IMG/VR virus record: IMGVR_UViG_3300025000_000053
Coordinates: 185,854-249,853 of that record
Length of the DNA: 64,000 nt
Source: a virus
Reading direction: 5' to 3' (one strand)
In this document: piece by piece, positions 26,022 to 32,831 of the stretch
Layout of the letters: each line of letters opens with the position of its first letter
How positions within the stretch are numbered: the stretch's first letter is position 1
Program-made: the position numbers and the translations under genes
The notes under the pieces: generated by a model
What the model was told of the DNA's origin: nothing
Seen by the model: only the letters and a program-made list of their open reading frames with translations
Database searches by the model: none

Positions 26022-27944
26022 TTATCCAAACATAATTATTTGAAATAATTTTTTCACACCTAATATAGACTTTGTATTTATATTATAAACAAAAGTATCA
26101 TATCCACCATTTTCAAAATATTTAGTAAAATCAAAATCTTTTTCATTCTTTTGAATCTCTTTTAAATAAGTTTTAAAATCATTGATTGCAAATGCTCTGG
26201 CTTTTTGAGCATCTTTTAATTTTTCACTATTAATATTTTTTTTCTTATAAATCACATCTCTTTCTATAGAATTTATTAAAGCAAATAAATAGGCTAAATT
26301 ATGTTTCATTGCTTCATAATTTTTAGATTTAAAGTTTTCAATTAATAACTTATGGTTTTCTGAATAATCATCCATATATGATTTTTTGGGTTTAAAAGAA
26401 AATTTAATATCACCTGTTTCTTCTATTGAAATACCTTCAGTTAGTATTTTATTATTATATTGATTATCAAGACCCTGTTTATTTATATACACAATCTTCA
26501 TATCCATAGTTTTCAAATCTCTCACATCACCTGTTACTAATGAATTTATATTAATTTCTACAGACGAACCATATAATTTTATTAAAATAATCTCGTTACT
26601 ATCAATTTTATTTTTAGCTAATAAATATAAACGATTTTCTCCTATACCATAATATATTATATCACCATTTATATCAGTAGAATTATATATCCCTGTAAAT
26701 ATATCTTTTAATTTATTTATAAATAATAAATCAGTATCATCTAACTTTAATGTATAATTTTTATCATAGTATTTAATAAATTTTGGATTTAAAGAACCTT
26801 CTAGATATCCTATTATAAATGAAATTTCTTTATTATTTCTCGGTAATTCTTGTAAGAAGAATTCTTTCATATCGTTAAAAAAGTTTATACCAAGTGAAAG
26901 ATTAAATTTAGTTAACATTGAACGAGACAAATCCTTTAATTCAACTGACTTTTTCCTAAGAAATTCTTCAGTATTTTTCATATTTAAATCTAAAAATTGT
27001 TCATAATCTAATTCTCTATCATTACTAGAATCAAAAGAATGTTTATAAGCACTTCTTAAATCATTATCACTAATAAAATCTCTTAATAATGAATTTAAAA
27101 TTTCAGTTTGATTTCTTAAATTCTTTGTTATATTTTTAATATCAACTTCAGTTATTAATTTTAATCCATCAATATATAATAAATAAATACGTCTTATAAC
27201 TAGAAAGAAATTATCTGAATTTTGTATTAACATATCTTTCAATAATGATAAATACTTCTCATTTTCTTCAATACTGTTTTCACTATAAATCATAAAACAA
27301 AAATCTTCAATCATACTCTTTTGTAATTTAATTGACTCAATATAATTAAATCCTTTTCCTCCTATGAATAATATATATTCAAATCCTCTTTCATATATTA
27401 TTTTTTCAATAAAATTATTCAAAATTTGTATAAAATATAATGTATTATTATTTAATGAATTAATTACAACTTCATTTATAAAAGGTCTATATAAATTATC
27501 ATAGAATTTTTTTTCAAAGTCATAAACTTCATCTAATGAAGATGGTATAAATGTATTTAGTTCTTTTATCATCTGTTTTAAATAATTATTTATTGAAGCA
27601 TATTTCAAAAATTCTTCAGGTAATTCCATATCAGTTAACGAGCACTCATCTGACGAACAACTAACACATTCTTTTATTATACTTTTATCAGCTAATTTAT
27701 AAAAAGGGTTTTTTTCACTAATATTTATTTTTAGATTATACTCTTTAGATTTTTTATTTATATTTTTAGCTAATGTGAATTTTTTAGATGCAGGACAGTA
27801 TCTAAAAAATCTAATAGCTTGAATTATATGTTCCTCATCAATTAGTGGGAACTTTCTATCTTTGGGTAAACCAAAATCTTCCGAATCTAGGGTTTTCCGG
27901 TCCTTAGCTTTTAATTTATTTTCTAACAATATATTAAAATCCAA
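26022..27944 (-). CDS. Probable virion protein with head-protease-associated N-terminal domain, 640 residues
   Basis: The start is a TTG at 27944 behind AAAGGAG. Residues about 20-75 carry a phrase common in phage head and tail proteins, DFGLPKDRKFPLIDEEH then AIRFFRYCPASKKFTLAKNI, close to the conserved F-G-(I/L)-P..RK(F/Y)P(L/M)xD..H...AI+FF motif. Next come two Cys pairs (CVSCSSDEC), then long helices and a beta-rich C-terminal domain. ILLENKL near the N-terminus fits a prohead-protease-like site. I read it as a structural or head-associated protein; the exact role is unknown. Confidence 0.55.
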   Translation of the reverse strand: MDFNILLENKLKAKDRKTLDSEDFGLPKDRKFPLIDEEHIIQAIRFFRYCPASKKFTLAKNINKKSKEYNLKINISEKNPFYKLADKSIIKECVSCSSDECSLTDMELPEEFLKYASINNYLKQMIKELNTFIPSSLDEVYDFEKKFYDNLYRPFINEVVINSLNNNTLYFIQILNNFIEKIIYERGFEYILFIGGKGFNYIESIKLQKSMIEDFCFMIYSENSIEENEKYLSLLKDMLIQNSDNFFLVIRRIYLLYIDGLKLITEVDIKNITKNLRNQTEILNSLLRDFISDNDLRSAYKHSFDSSNDRELDYEQFLDLNMKNTEEFLRKKSVELKDLSRSMLTKFNLSLGINFFNDMKEFFLQELPRNNKEISFIIGYLEGSLNPKFIKYYDKNYTLKLDDTDLLFINKLKDIFTGIYNSTDINGDIIYYGIGENRLYLLAKNKIDSNEIILIKLYGSSVEININSLVTGDVRDLKTMDMKIVYINKQGLDNQYNNKILTEGISIEETGDIKFSFKPKKSYMDDYSENHKLLIENFKSKNYEAMKHNLAYLFALINSIERDVIYKKKNINSEKLKDAQKARAFAINDFKTYLKEIQKNEKDFDFTKYFENGGYDTFVYNINTKSILGVKKLFQIIMFG

Positions 27945-28005
27945 TATAATTCACTCCTTTATATTAGTTACTTTAAGTAATTGTTTTTTATTTAAAGAGA
28001 AAATC

Positions 28006-28020
28006 AATTATATATTATTA
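28006..28020 (+). promoter_or_regulatory. AT-rich promoter-like motif (exact copy)
   Basis: AATTATATATTATTA, 43 nt before the ATG at 28064. The same 15-mer occurs at 28586 (+) and 25041 (-). Confidence 0.5.
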
Positions 28021-28063
28021 AGGAGTAGATTAAATAATAAGTTAAAAATGGAGGCCGAACATA

Positions 28064-28363
28064 ATGAAAACTAATAAAATTGGAATTGAAAAATCTAAAG
28101 ATGTGAAAATTAATAATGCATTGTCATTAAAGTTTAGGAGATATATAGAAAGAATTAAAGAGGATAATGGATATGTTATCGATAGAACCTTAAACTGTGT
28201 AATAAAGATCATCGGCATAGTAATATGTAAAGATGAAAATATTTATCCAATATTAAAAGATGAGAAAATATCCTTTAATGAACTTTCTAGAAGGAATGGA
28301 GTTATGCATATAATGGATATATATAATAAACCTTCTGAAATTTTAGCAACCTATAAATTATAG
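28064..28363 (+). CDS. Hypothetical protein, 99 residues
   Basis: ATG after ATGGAGG. A small basic alpha/beta protein (LSLKFRRYIERIKEDNGYV; CVIKIIGIVICKDENIYPIL). No family recognised. It is the first gene of a short plus-strand island with its own promoter-like motif and two downstream hairpins. Confidence 0.6.
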   Translation: MKTNKIGIEKSKDVKINNALSLKFRRYIERIKEDNGYVIDRTLNCVIKIIGIVICKDENIYPILKDEKISFNELSRRNGVMHIMDIYNKPSEILATYKL

Positions 28364-28374
28364 ATTTAATAATT

Positions 28375-28402
28375 AATGGAGTTAATTTATATTAACTCCA
28401 TT
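28375..28402 (+). terminator. Hairpin after the 99-residue gene
   Basis: AATGGAGTTAAT-TTAT-ATTAACTCCATT begins 12 nt after the stop at 28363. The 3' flank is only weakly T-rich, so it may be an incomplete terminator. Confidence 0.55.
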
Positions 28403-28491
28403 ATTCAGAACCAAAAAGATATTAAATTAACTGATATATCTAAAGTTATTGTGTTCTTTCATACATTTGATACAGAAGAATAAAATATAAT

Positions 28492-28527
28492 AAATTATAC
28501 TGAGATAAATTTATCTCAGTATAATTT
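28492..28527 (+). terminator. Strong palindromic terminator
   Basis: A 36-nt perfect palindrome centred on 28509/28510 (arms AAATTATACTGAGATAAA and complement) is followed by a T-run. The roughly 90 nt between this and the previous hairpin hold no convincing gene. Confidence 0.75.
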
Positions 28528-28585
28528 ATTTTTTTATATTCTTAATAGTTTTCAACATTATACGTTCCGTAAATTAACTCAATTA

Positions 28586-28600
28586 AATTATATATTATTA
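28586..28600 (+). promoter_or_regulatory. AT-rich promoter-like motif (exact copy)
   Basis: AATTATATATTATTA, 34 nt before the ATG at 28635 and directly after a strong terminator, which supports independent transcription of the next gene. Confidence 0.55.
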
Positions 28601-28634
28601 CTTTAAGATTAAATAGAAAAGAGGTTTTTAAAAT

Positions 28635-29171
28635 ATGAGAATTTGGAATGATGGACAAAGAAGATTTTTATCTTTTTCCAAGGAGGAAAAAACACTTATA
28701 CAGAATAATATCAAGACTAAATCTAGATGGATTGATATTGATGAATATGATTCTATACAAAAAAGTCTTTTTAAATTATTTCCTGTAATTAATCAAGAAT
28801 TGGACTCATATTATCTTGCTAAAGCCTTCAGTTTAAATGATACTTTTGAATTCCATCCATTAAATCCTATAAGAATTAATTTAGAAATTGGAACACCCCT
28901 GTATCATCTAACAACAAAATTAGATGATATAAAAAAATCTGGTTATTTAATCGGAACAGATAAATCAGGAGATAATATTAAATATTCGGAAAAAAGAGTT
29001 TATTTAGCAATAAATCTTAATGAACTTAATAGAGTTGGTGGGACTTATTTAAAAAATAGAGAAAAAATAGAGTTAATTTATAATGGAAAGTATGAGTTAT
29101 TTATTGACCCTGAATACGATGGAACTAATAACTTTGTTTATGTTAAAACAGAAAAATTATCTATATTTTAA
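28635..29171 (+). CDS. Putative ADP-ribosyltransferase-like protein, 178 residues
   Basis: The C-terminal half carries a pattern seen in small phage ART-like proteins: TPLYHLTTKLDDIKKSGYLI (an H-x-T followed by a helix and a G turn), EKRVYLAINLNEL, then KYELFIDPEYDGTNNFVYV and a final KTEKLS. Related folds include Tpt1/KptA and DarT-like proteins, where the early His-x-Thr block binds NAD. The usual catalytic Glu cannot be assigned with confidence. The N-terminal 90 residues are not recognised. The gene has its own promoter-like motif and terminator, which fits an independently expressed accessory gene acting on the host. Confidence 0.4.
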   Translation: MRIWNDGQRRFLSFSKEEKTLIQNNIKTKSRWIDIDEYDSIQKSLFKLFPVINQELDSYYLAKAFSLNDTFEFHPLNPIRINLEIGTPLYHLTTKLDDIKKSGYLIGTDKSGDNIKYSEKRVYLAINLNELNRVGGTYLKNREKIELIYNGKYELFIDPEYDGTNNFVYVKTEKLSIF

Positions 29172-29206
29172 AATACCATATAAAAAATAATTTTTATATG
29201 GTATTT
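29171..29206 (+). terminator. Hairpin terminator after the ART-like gene
   Basis: AAATACCATATAAAAA/TTTTTATATGGTATTT begins at the stop codon and is followed by ATTTTTTTA. Confidence 0.8.
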
Positions 29207-29334
29207 ATTTTTTTAGTATATTCAATATTACTATTTATATATTATATTGGTAGATAACTAGTAATTCTACCCACCGATCTAGGGTTATATATAATCGGGT
29301 TGTATATAAAATTATACAAATAAGGAGGTGGTAA

Positions 29335-29676
29335 ATGATGAAACCACAGCGAGGATTTACAGTAATAGTTAAAAGGAACTGTTATGAAGGGACTTTGGGA
29401 TGTAGATACCGATCCAGATACCGACCCTTGATTGTAGAAACCGTTACCAATTATACTAATATTAACGGTCATAGCGAATTGACTTTCTTAATTCGGTTTC
29501 GACCATATCAAATCCAGCAGGGCGGTGAACACTGTTTGAACCAAATATTCGAACCAGCTATTGAAAGAAGTCTCAATACTGATGAAAGGAGGCTTTCGAG
29601 GTCTGTTTATCATAACATTCCTAAAACTTCAATGAAACCTCAAGTGGTTTCATTAATCGATAAAAAAATAATATGA
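29335..29676 (+). CDS. Hypothetical basic protein, 113 residues, higher GC
   Basis: A very strong AAGGAGGTG precedes tandem ATGs at 29335 and 29338. The sequence is Arg-rich (GCRYRSRYRPL, FLIRFRPYQIQQGG, ERRLSRSVYHNI) and the gene is clearly less AT-rich than its surroundings. A terminator follows. The antisense reading of this region lacks a ribosome site, which favours the plus frame. Function unknown; the base composition suggests either high expression or recent arrival. Confidence 0.5.
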   Translation: MMKPQRGFTVIVKRNCYEGTLGCRYRSRYRPLIVETVTNYTNINGHSELTFLIRFRPYQIQQGGEHCLNQIFEPAIERSLNTDERRLSRSVYHNIPKTSMKPQVVSLIDKKII

Positions 29677-29684
29677 TATTTTAT

Positions 29685-29724
29685 AAAAAATAGAGATGGG
29701 GTAATCCCCCGTTTCTATTTTTTT
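29685..29724 (+). terminator. Hairpin terminator of the 29335 gene
   Basis: AAAAAATAGAGATGGGG pairs with CCCCCGTTTCTATTTTTTT (one imperfect position) just after the stop at 29676. Confidence 0.8.
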
Positions 29725-29740
29725 ATATATTTAAATAAAA

Positions 29741-29780
29741 AAATATAATGTAATGGATTAAATACCATTACATTATATTT
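29741..29780 (-). terminator. Hairpin terminator of the 29787-30341 gene
   Basis: AAATATAATGTAATGG/CCATTACATTATATTT with an 8-nt loop ends 6 nt from the minus stop at 29787. Confidence 0.8.
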
Positions 29781-29786
29781 TTTATA

Positions 29787-30341
29787 TTATGTGTTAATTC
29801 TATGTTTTTTTCCTTTTGGACATCTACTTTTTGCCTTTAACAGTTTATGGGCTTCTTTTCTAATATTGATTTTTGTCCCGTCCTGGATATTGGTATATTC
29901 ACCAACAAACTCGGCGACATCTTTCAGAACGATTGAACCATTGAAGTCTGCTTTAGGAATAAAGTCAAACTTCCTTCCGGTATCGGCGTATTTATAGATT
30001 ATTTCGGAACATACTTCATAGAAACCATCAGTGTTTCTGAATTCATATGACTCAACAACTCGCTGAGCCTCCTGAGCATCGACACCGAAATCCAACAGAA
30101 TAGTTTTAATCATATTACGGAATAATTGTACCGGAAATACCTCTTTTGTTACAATTTCATTTGCTTTATTTGATACAGTTTCAACTTTATAGTTGATTTC
30201 ATTCAAAAAAGCTTTGGTTAATTTATCAAAATCACCACGACTGAATGAAACAATTGGTTTACCTTTCTTAGATAGAGTAATACTGTTTTTAATTTCCTCG
30301 AATACCTCTGTAAAAGATTTGTTAATTGTAACCTTTGTCAT
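29787..30341 (-). CDS. Hypothetical protein with basic C-terminus, 184 residues, higher GC
   Basis: ATG at 30341 after CGGAGGTAGG. The protein is alpha/beta, MTKVTINKSFTEVFEEIKNS, with KGKPIVSFSRGDFDKL and a middle part DFGVDAQEAQRVVESYEF. It ends in a basic tail (KLLKAKSRCPKGKKHRINT). Codon use is less AT-rich than neighbours, as in other genes here that look strongly expressed. The single-gene unit has a promoter-like motif at 30410 and its own terminator. A DNA-associated or structural role fits the basic tail, but I do not recognise the family. Confidence 0.6.
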   Translation of the reverse strand: MTKVTINKSFTEVFEEIKNSITLSKKGKPIVSFSRGDFDKLTKAFLNEINYKVETVSNKANEIVTKEVFPVQLFRNMIKTILLDFGVDAQEAQRVVESYEFRNTDGFYEVCSEIIYKYADTGRKFDFIPKADFNGSIVLKDVAEFVGEYTNIQDGTKINIRKEAHKLLKAKSRCPKGKKHRINT

Positions 30342-30409
30342 TTTAATCCTACCTCCGTTTAATAGTTTATTTTTACTTTATTAGTTCAATTAATTATTAA
30401 TTAATCACT

Positions 30410-30424
30410 TAATAATATATACTT
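30410..30424 (-). promoter_or_regulatory. AT-rich promoter-like motif
   Basis: The minus strand reads AAGTATATATTATTA, about 68 nt before the start at 30341, the same distance as at 25041 relative to 24972. Confidence 0.45.
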
Positions 30425-30469
30425 AAAAATGTATTTCAAAGAAATGTTTAATACATAATAAATAATTAT

Positions 30470-30596
30470 TTATTTTTTAGCTTTATTTTTAGATCTACCC
30501 ATTTTATAACCAATAAATCCAGATATAATACATACGGTCAAAACAGATATTAATACTGAAAATAATATAGCTAAATTATTAATTTCATCTACCATA
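30470..30596 (-). pseudogene. Small membrane-protein gene with probable 1-nt frameshift
   Basis: ATG at 30596 follows AGGGGGG. Read as given it encodes 30 residues, MVDEINNLAILFSVLISVFD and so on to a stop at 30504. Dropping one T from the TTTTT run at 30540-30544 (minus sense) gives a 41-residue protein with a full membrane helix and a basic end (GYKMGRSKNKAKK), typical for a small phage membrane protein. So the given sequence carries either a true frameshift or a homopolymer error. Holin-like size, function unknown. Confidence 0.4.
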
Positions 30597-30767
30597 TTTT
30601 TTCCCCCCTATAAATAATTTTATTTTTTTAGCTATTTCTTTAGATGCTTGATATATAAAAACTGATATGTAAAATAATAATATAGCTAAAAATATATACT
30701 GTAAATTTTCTATTAGCAAGATTAGAATTAATATTATGAATACAAAAATCATTGCTTCTAACATCAT
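30585..30767 (-). CDS. Small membrane protein, 60 residues
   Basis: ATGATG behind GAGGAGATGAG. Almost entirely hydrophobic between residues 5 and 42 (MIFVFIILILILLIENLQYIF...FYISVFIY), enough for two membrane helices, with a basic C-terminus (KKIKLFIGGKKYGR). This shape fits a small holin or accessory membrane protein, but position far from the lysin gene at 25062 gives no support for lysis. Confidence 0.55.
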   Translation of the reverse strand: MMLEAMIFVFIILILILLIENLQYIFLAILLFYISVFIYQASKEIAKKIKLFIGGKKYGR

Positions 30768-30830
30768 CTCATCTCCTCATTATTTTATAGTAAACCATTC
30801 ACCAACATTAAAAATATAATACTTACTATA

Positions 30831-31070
30831 CTATCCAATTTTTTCACCTATTTTTTCATATGTCATAATTTCGTCTTCATCTATAGTTAATTCTTTATAT
30901 TTATGGAGTTTAACTATATCACCGACAGTATATTTTTTTCTTTCTTCTTTTGAAATATAGACAACAAATGATTCACCTTGAGCATTATTTAAATAAACTG
31001 TAGAACCTTCTCCTGGGTTTATACTTTTTAATATTCTTCTTATTGTCGCACAGAGAGTATTTATTATCAT
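30831..31070 (-). CDS. Hypothetical protein, 79 residues
   Basis: A small protein with a helical start (CATIRRILKSI) and a beta-rich body (STVYLNNAQGESFVVYIS; YTVGDIVKLHKYKELTID). It could be a small beta-barrel. The nearest AAAGGAGT lies about 15 nt from the ATG, further than usual. No family recognised. Confidence 0.5.
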   Translation of the reverse strand: MIINTLCATIRRILKSINPGEGSTVYLNNAQGESFVVYISKEERKKYTVGDIVKLHKYKELTIDEDEIMTYEKIGEKIG

Positions 31071-31102
31071 ATATTTATTTCATACTCCTTTTAAAAATAT
31101 TT

Positions 31103-31536
31103 TTATTCAGGTTTAATTTTATTAAATAAATTTAAAGCATCTTTCAATAACAAAAGTTGTTTTTTTATAAAATCACTAACATTTTCTTTATTAGACATAT
31201 CTATATATTCGTCTATATTTTCTTTAGTTATTTTTAAATCATCTTCTAATACAAATAAATTATTCGTATTAATTAAAATAAATAAATCTAATGCAGATAA
31301 TAAGTTATGATAAATTAAACTATACGCAAATTCATCCTTTATTTGTTCATCAACTTCATTAAAACTTTCAACTTCATCAATAATACTTTGAAACATTGAG
31401 AAAAATATTCCATCTCTTGCACCTGCAAAATCATTATATACTTCACATAATTTATTATGCTTTAAAATAAATGTTTTTATTTTATTAAATTCATCCTTTT
31501 TTCTTTCAGTTTCTTATTTAAATCAATGATATTCAA
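31103..31536 (-). pseudogene. Frameshifted member of a three-gene paralogous family
   Basis: From a TTG at 31536 behind AGGAGG the frame reads NIIDLNKKLKEK and then stops, but shifting by one base in the AAAAAA run at 31495-31500 continues into DEFNKIKTFILKHNKLCEVYNDFAGARDG and on into the 97-residue frame (FQSIIDEVESFNEVDEQ ... NIDEYIDMSNKENV). The joined product matches the intact paralogue at 31553 (YNDFAGARD against LVNDARDY; NIDEYI in both). One lost A, or a -1 shift at A-AAA-AGG, explains it. Confidence 0.55.
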
Positions 31537-31552
31537 TATAAATAAACCTCCT

Positions 31553-32026
31553 TTAACTAATATTATTTAATAAATCATCATAGATAATCATAATGTTTTT
31601 TAAATGTTTTACCTGTTCTAATAAAACTTTATTTTCTTCAATTTTTTCTTTAGTAATATTTTTCTCTAAAATTTTTATATATTCATCTATATTGTCTTTA
31701 TTTAATTCACAATTTCTTAAAATACATTCAACATTCATATCAATAAAAAGCTTTAATGCGCCTAACAAATTTTTGTAAATTAATCCATAGACAAATGAAT
31801 CCATAAATAAAGGAATATTTTCTTTATCTGAAAATGTTTCACACTCTTTTACTATATCAGGAATAAAACCATAAAAAGAATAATCCCTAGCATCATTAAC
31901 TAAATTAAAACCTGGTAATAAGAAATCATATTTATTAAAAAAGTCAAATACTATTTGACCTTTTTCTTCAATTTGCTTATCTCTCAACTTATCATTTAAA
32001 TCTAGTAACTTACCATATTTACTCAA
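31553..32026 (-). CDS. Helical paralogue family member, 157 residues
   Basis: TTG start at 32026 preceded by AGGTGAT. A helical acidic protein: KIVFDFF-like segment, FNLVNDARDYSFYGFIPDIV, then SFVYGLIYKNLLGALKLFID and KDNIDEYIKILEKN. The same order (a VNDA/VNAED block, a YGLL(T/I)Y block, a coiled C-terminus) appears in 31103-31536 and 32278-32742. Function unknown; three adjacent copies suggest local duplication. Confidence 0.6.
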   Translation of the reverse strand: MSKYGKLLDLNDKLRDKQIEEKGQIVFDFFNKYDFLLPGFNLVNDARDYSFYGFIPDIVKECETFSDKENIPLFMDSFVYGLIYKNLLGALKLFIDMNVECILRNCELNKDNIDEYIKILEKNITKEKIEENKVLLEQVKHLKNIMIIYDDLLNNIS

Positions 32027-32035
32027 CTATATCAC

Positions 32036-32242
32036 CTATCCTTTTTTTAAAATTATTTTTTTATTTTCAATTATAACAGTATGTCCGTCAATTTCATTAA
32101 TTTCTTCAATAGATTCTATTTCTTCTAGAAATGAAAGAAGTTCCTTTTCTACTTTTTCTTTAGCTTCATTTTCATTACTAGCTATAATTAAAAAACATGT
32201 TCTATCACCAAAATACATAGTATAAATTTTGAATAATTTCAT
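32036..32242 (-). CDS. Hypothetical protein, 68 residues
   Basis: ATG after GGAGATG. Alpha/beta with an N-terminal strand (MKLFKIYTMYFGDRTCFLII) and a Glu-rich helix (NEAKEKVEKELLSFLEEIESIEEI). It is inserted between two paralogues of the family at 31103-32742. No function recognised. Confidence 0.6.
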   Translation of the reverse strand: MKLFKIYTMYFGDRTCFLIIASNENEAKEKVEKELLSFLEEIESIEEINEIDGHTVIIENKKIILKKG

Positions 32243-32277
32243 AAAATCACATCTCCATATTCATATATTAAGTACTA

Positions 32278-32742
32278 TTAAAGTTTACGGACTATACGAA
32301 TTAACTGTTTAATTAATTCACACTGTTCTATATCAAATTTTTTTTGCTCTGAATCTAATTTTTTATCTTTTTTTGTTTCTTCTATTTGTTTATTTATTAT
32401 ATCAATATCAAATTTATTATCTTTGTTGATATAATCTAAATTTACTGCACCGATGAAATGTTTTATAGCTATCTTTAAGTTATATCTGGTTAAAAGACCA
32501 TAAAATAAATGTTTTAACCTATTTCTTTCTTCTTCGTCAACTTCTAGATTGTTATTATTTTCTTCTATAAATCTAATAGCATCTCTAATTGTCATAGTTA
32601 AAAAACTATCTTCTGCATTTACAAAGTCATTAAATGTTTCTACTAAAAACTCATTTTCATCAAAAAAACCATCTATTTGTTTTTCAGCATTTATTAAATC
32701 CTTTTCAAATAATCTTACATTAACATCAATAATATTACTCAT
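32278..32742 (-). CDS. Helical paralogue family member, 154 residues
   Basis: ATG after TAGGAGGG. Contains FNDFVNAEDSFLTMTIRDAI and LFYGLLTRYNLKIAIKHF, matching the blocks of the two downstream paralogues, then a long Lys/Glu coiled C-terminus. It heads the operon, with an AT-rich promoter-like motif 28 nt upstream. Function unknown. Confidence 0.6.
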   Translation of the reverse strand: MSNIIDVNVRLFEKDLINAEKQIDGFFDENEFLVETFNDFVNAEDSFLTMTIRDAIRFIEENNNNLEVDEEERNRLKHLFYGLLTRYNLKIAIKHFIGAVNLDYINKDNKFDIDIINKQIEETKKDKKLDSEQKKFDIEQCELIKQLIRIVRKL

Positions 32743-32770
32743 AAAATCACCCTCCTAAAATTTATTATAT

Positions 32771-32785
32771 TAATAATATATATTT
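32771..32785 (-). promoter_or_regulatory. AT-rich promoter-like motif
   Basis: The minus strand reads AAATATATATTATTA, 28 nt before the start at 32742 and just after the terminator of the upstream giant gene. Confidence 0.5.
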
Positions 32786-32796
32786 ATAATAATATT

Positions 32797-32827
32797 AAAG
32801 AATGGATATGAATCATATCCATTCTTT
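32797..32827 (-). terminator. Hairpin terminator of the multidomain gene
   Basis: AAAGAATGGATATG-AAT-CATATCCATTCTTT is placed just beyond the stop at 32832. Confidence 0.85.
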
Positions 32828-32831
32828 ATAT

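Noticed and set aside
28376-28483. A 35-codon plus-strand frame beginning MELIYINSIIQNQK
   Set aside because: No ribosome site; its first codons form the 5' arm of a hairpin that terminates the previous gene.
29242-29472. Minus-strand frame of 76 codons opposite the 29335 gene
   Set aside because: No ribosome site, and the plus frame has a very strong one plus a matching terminator.
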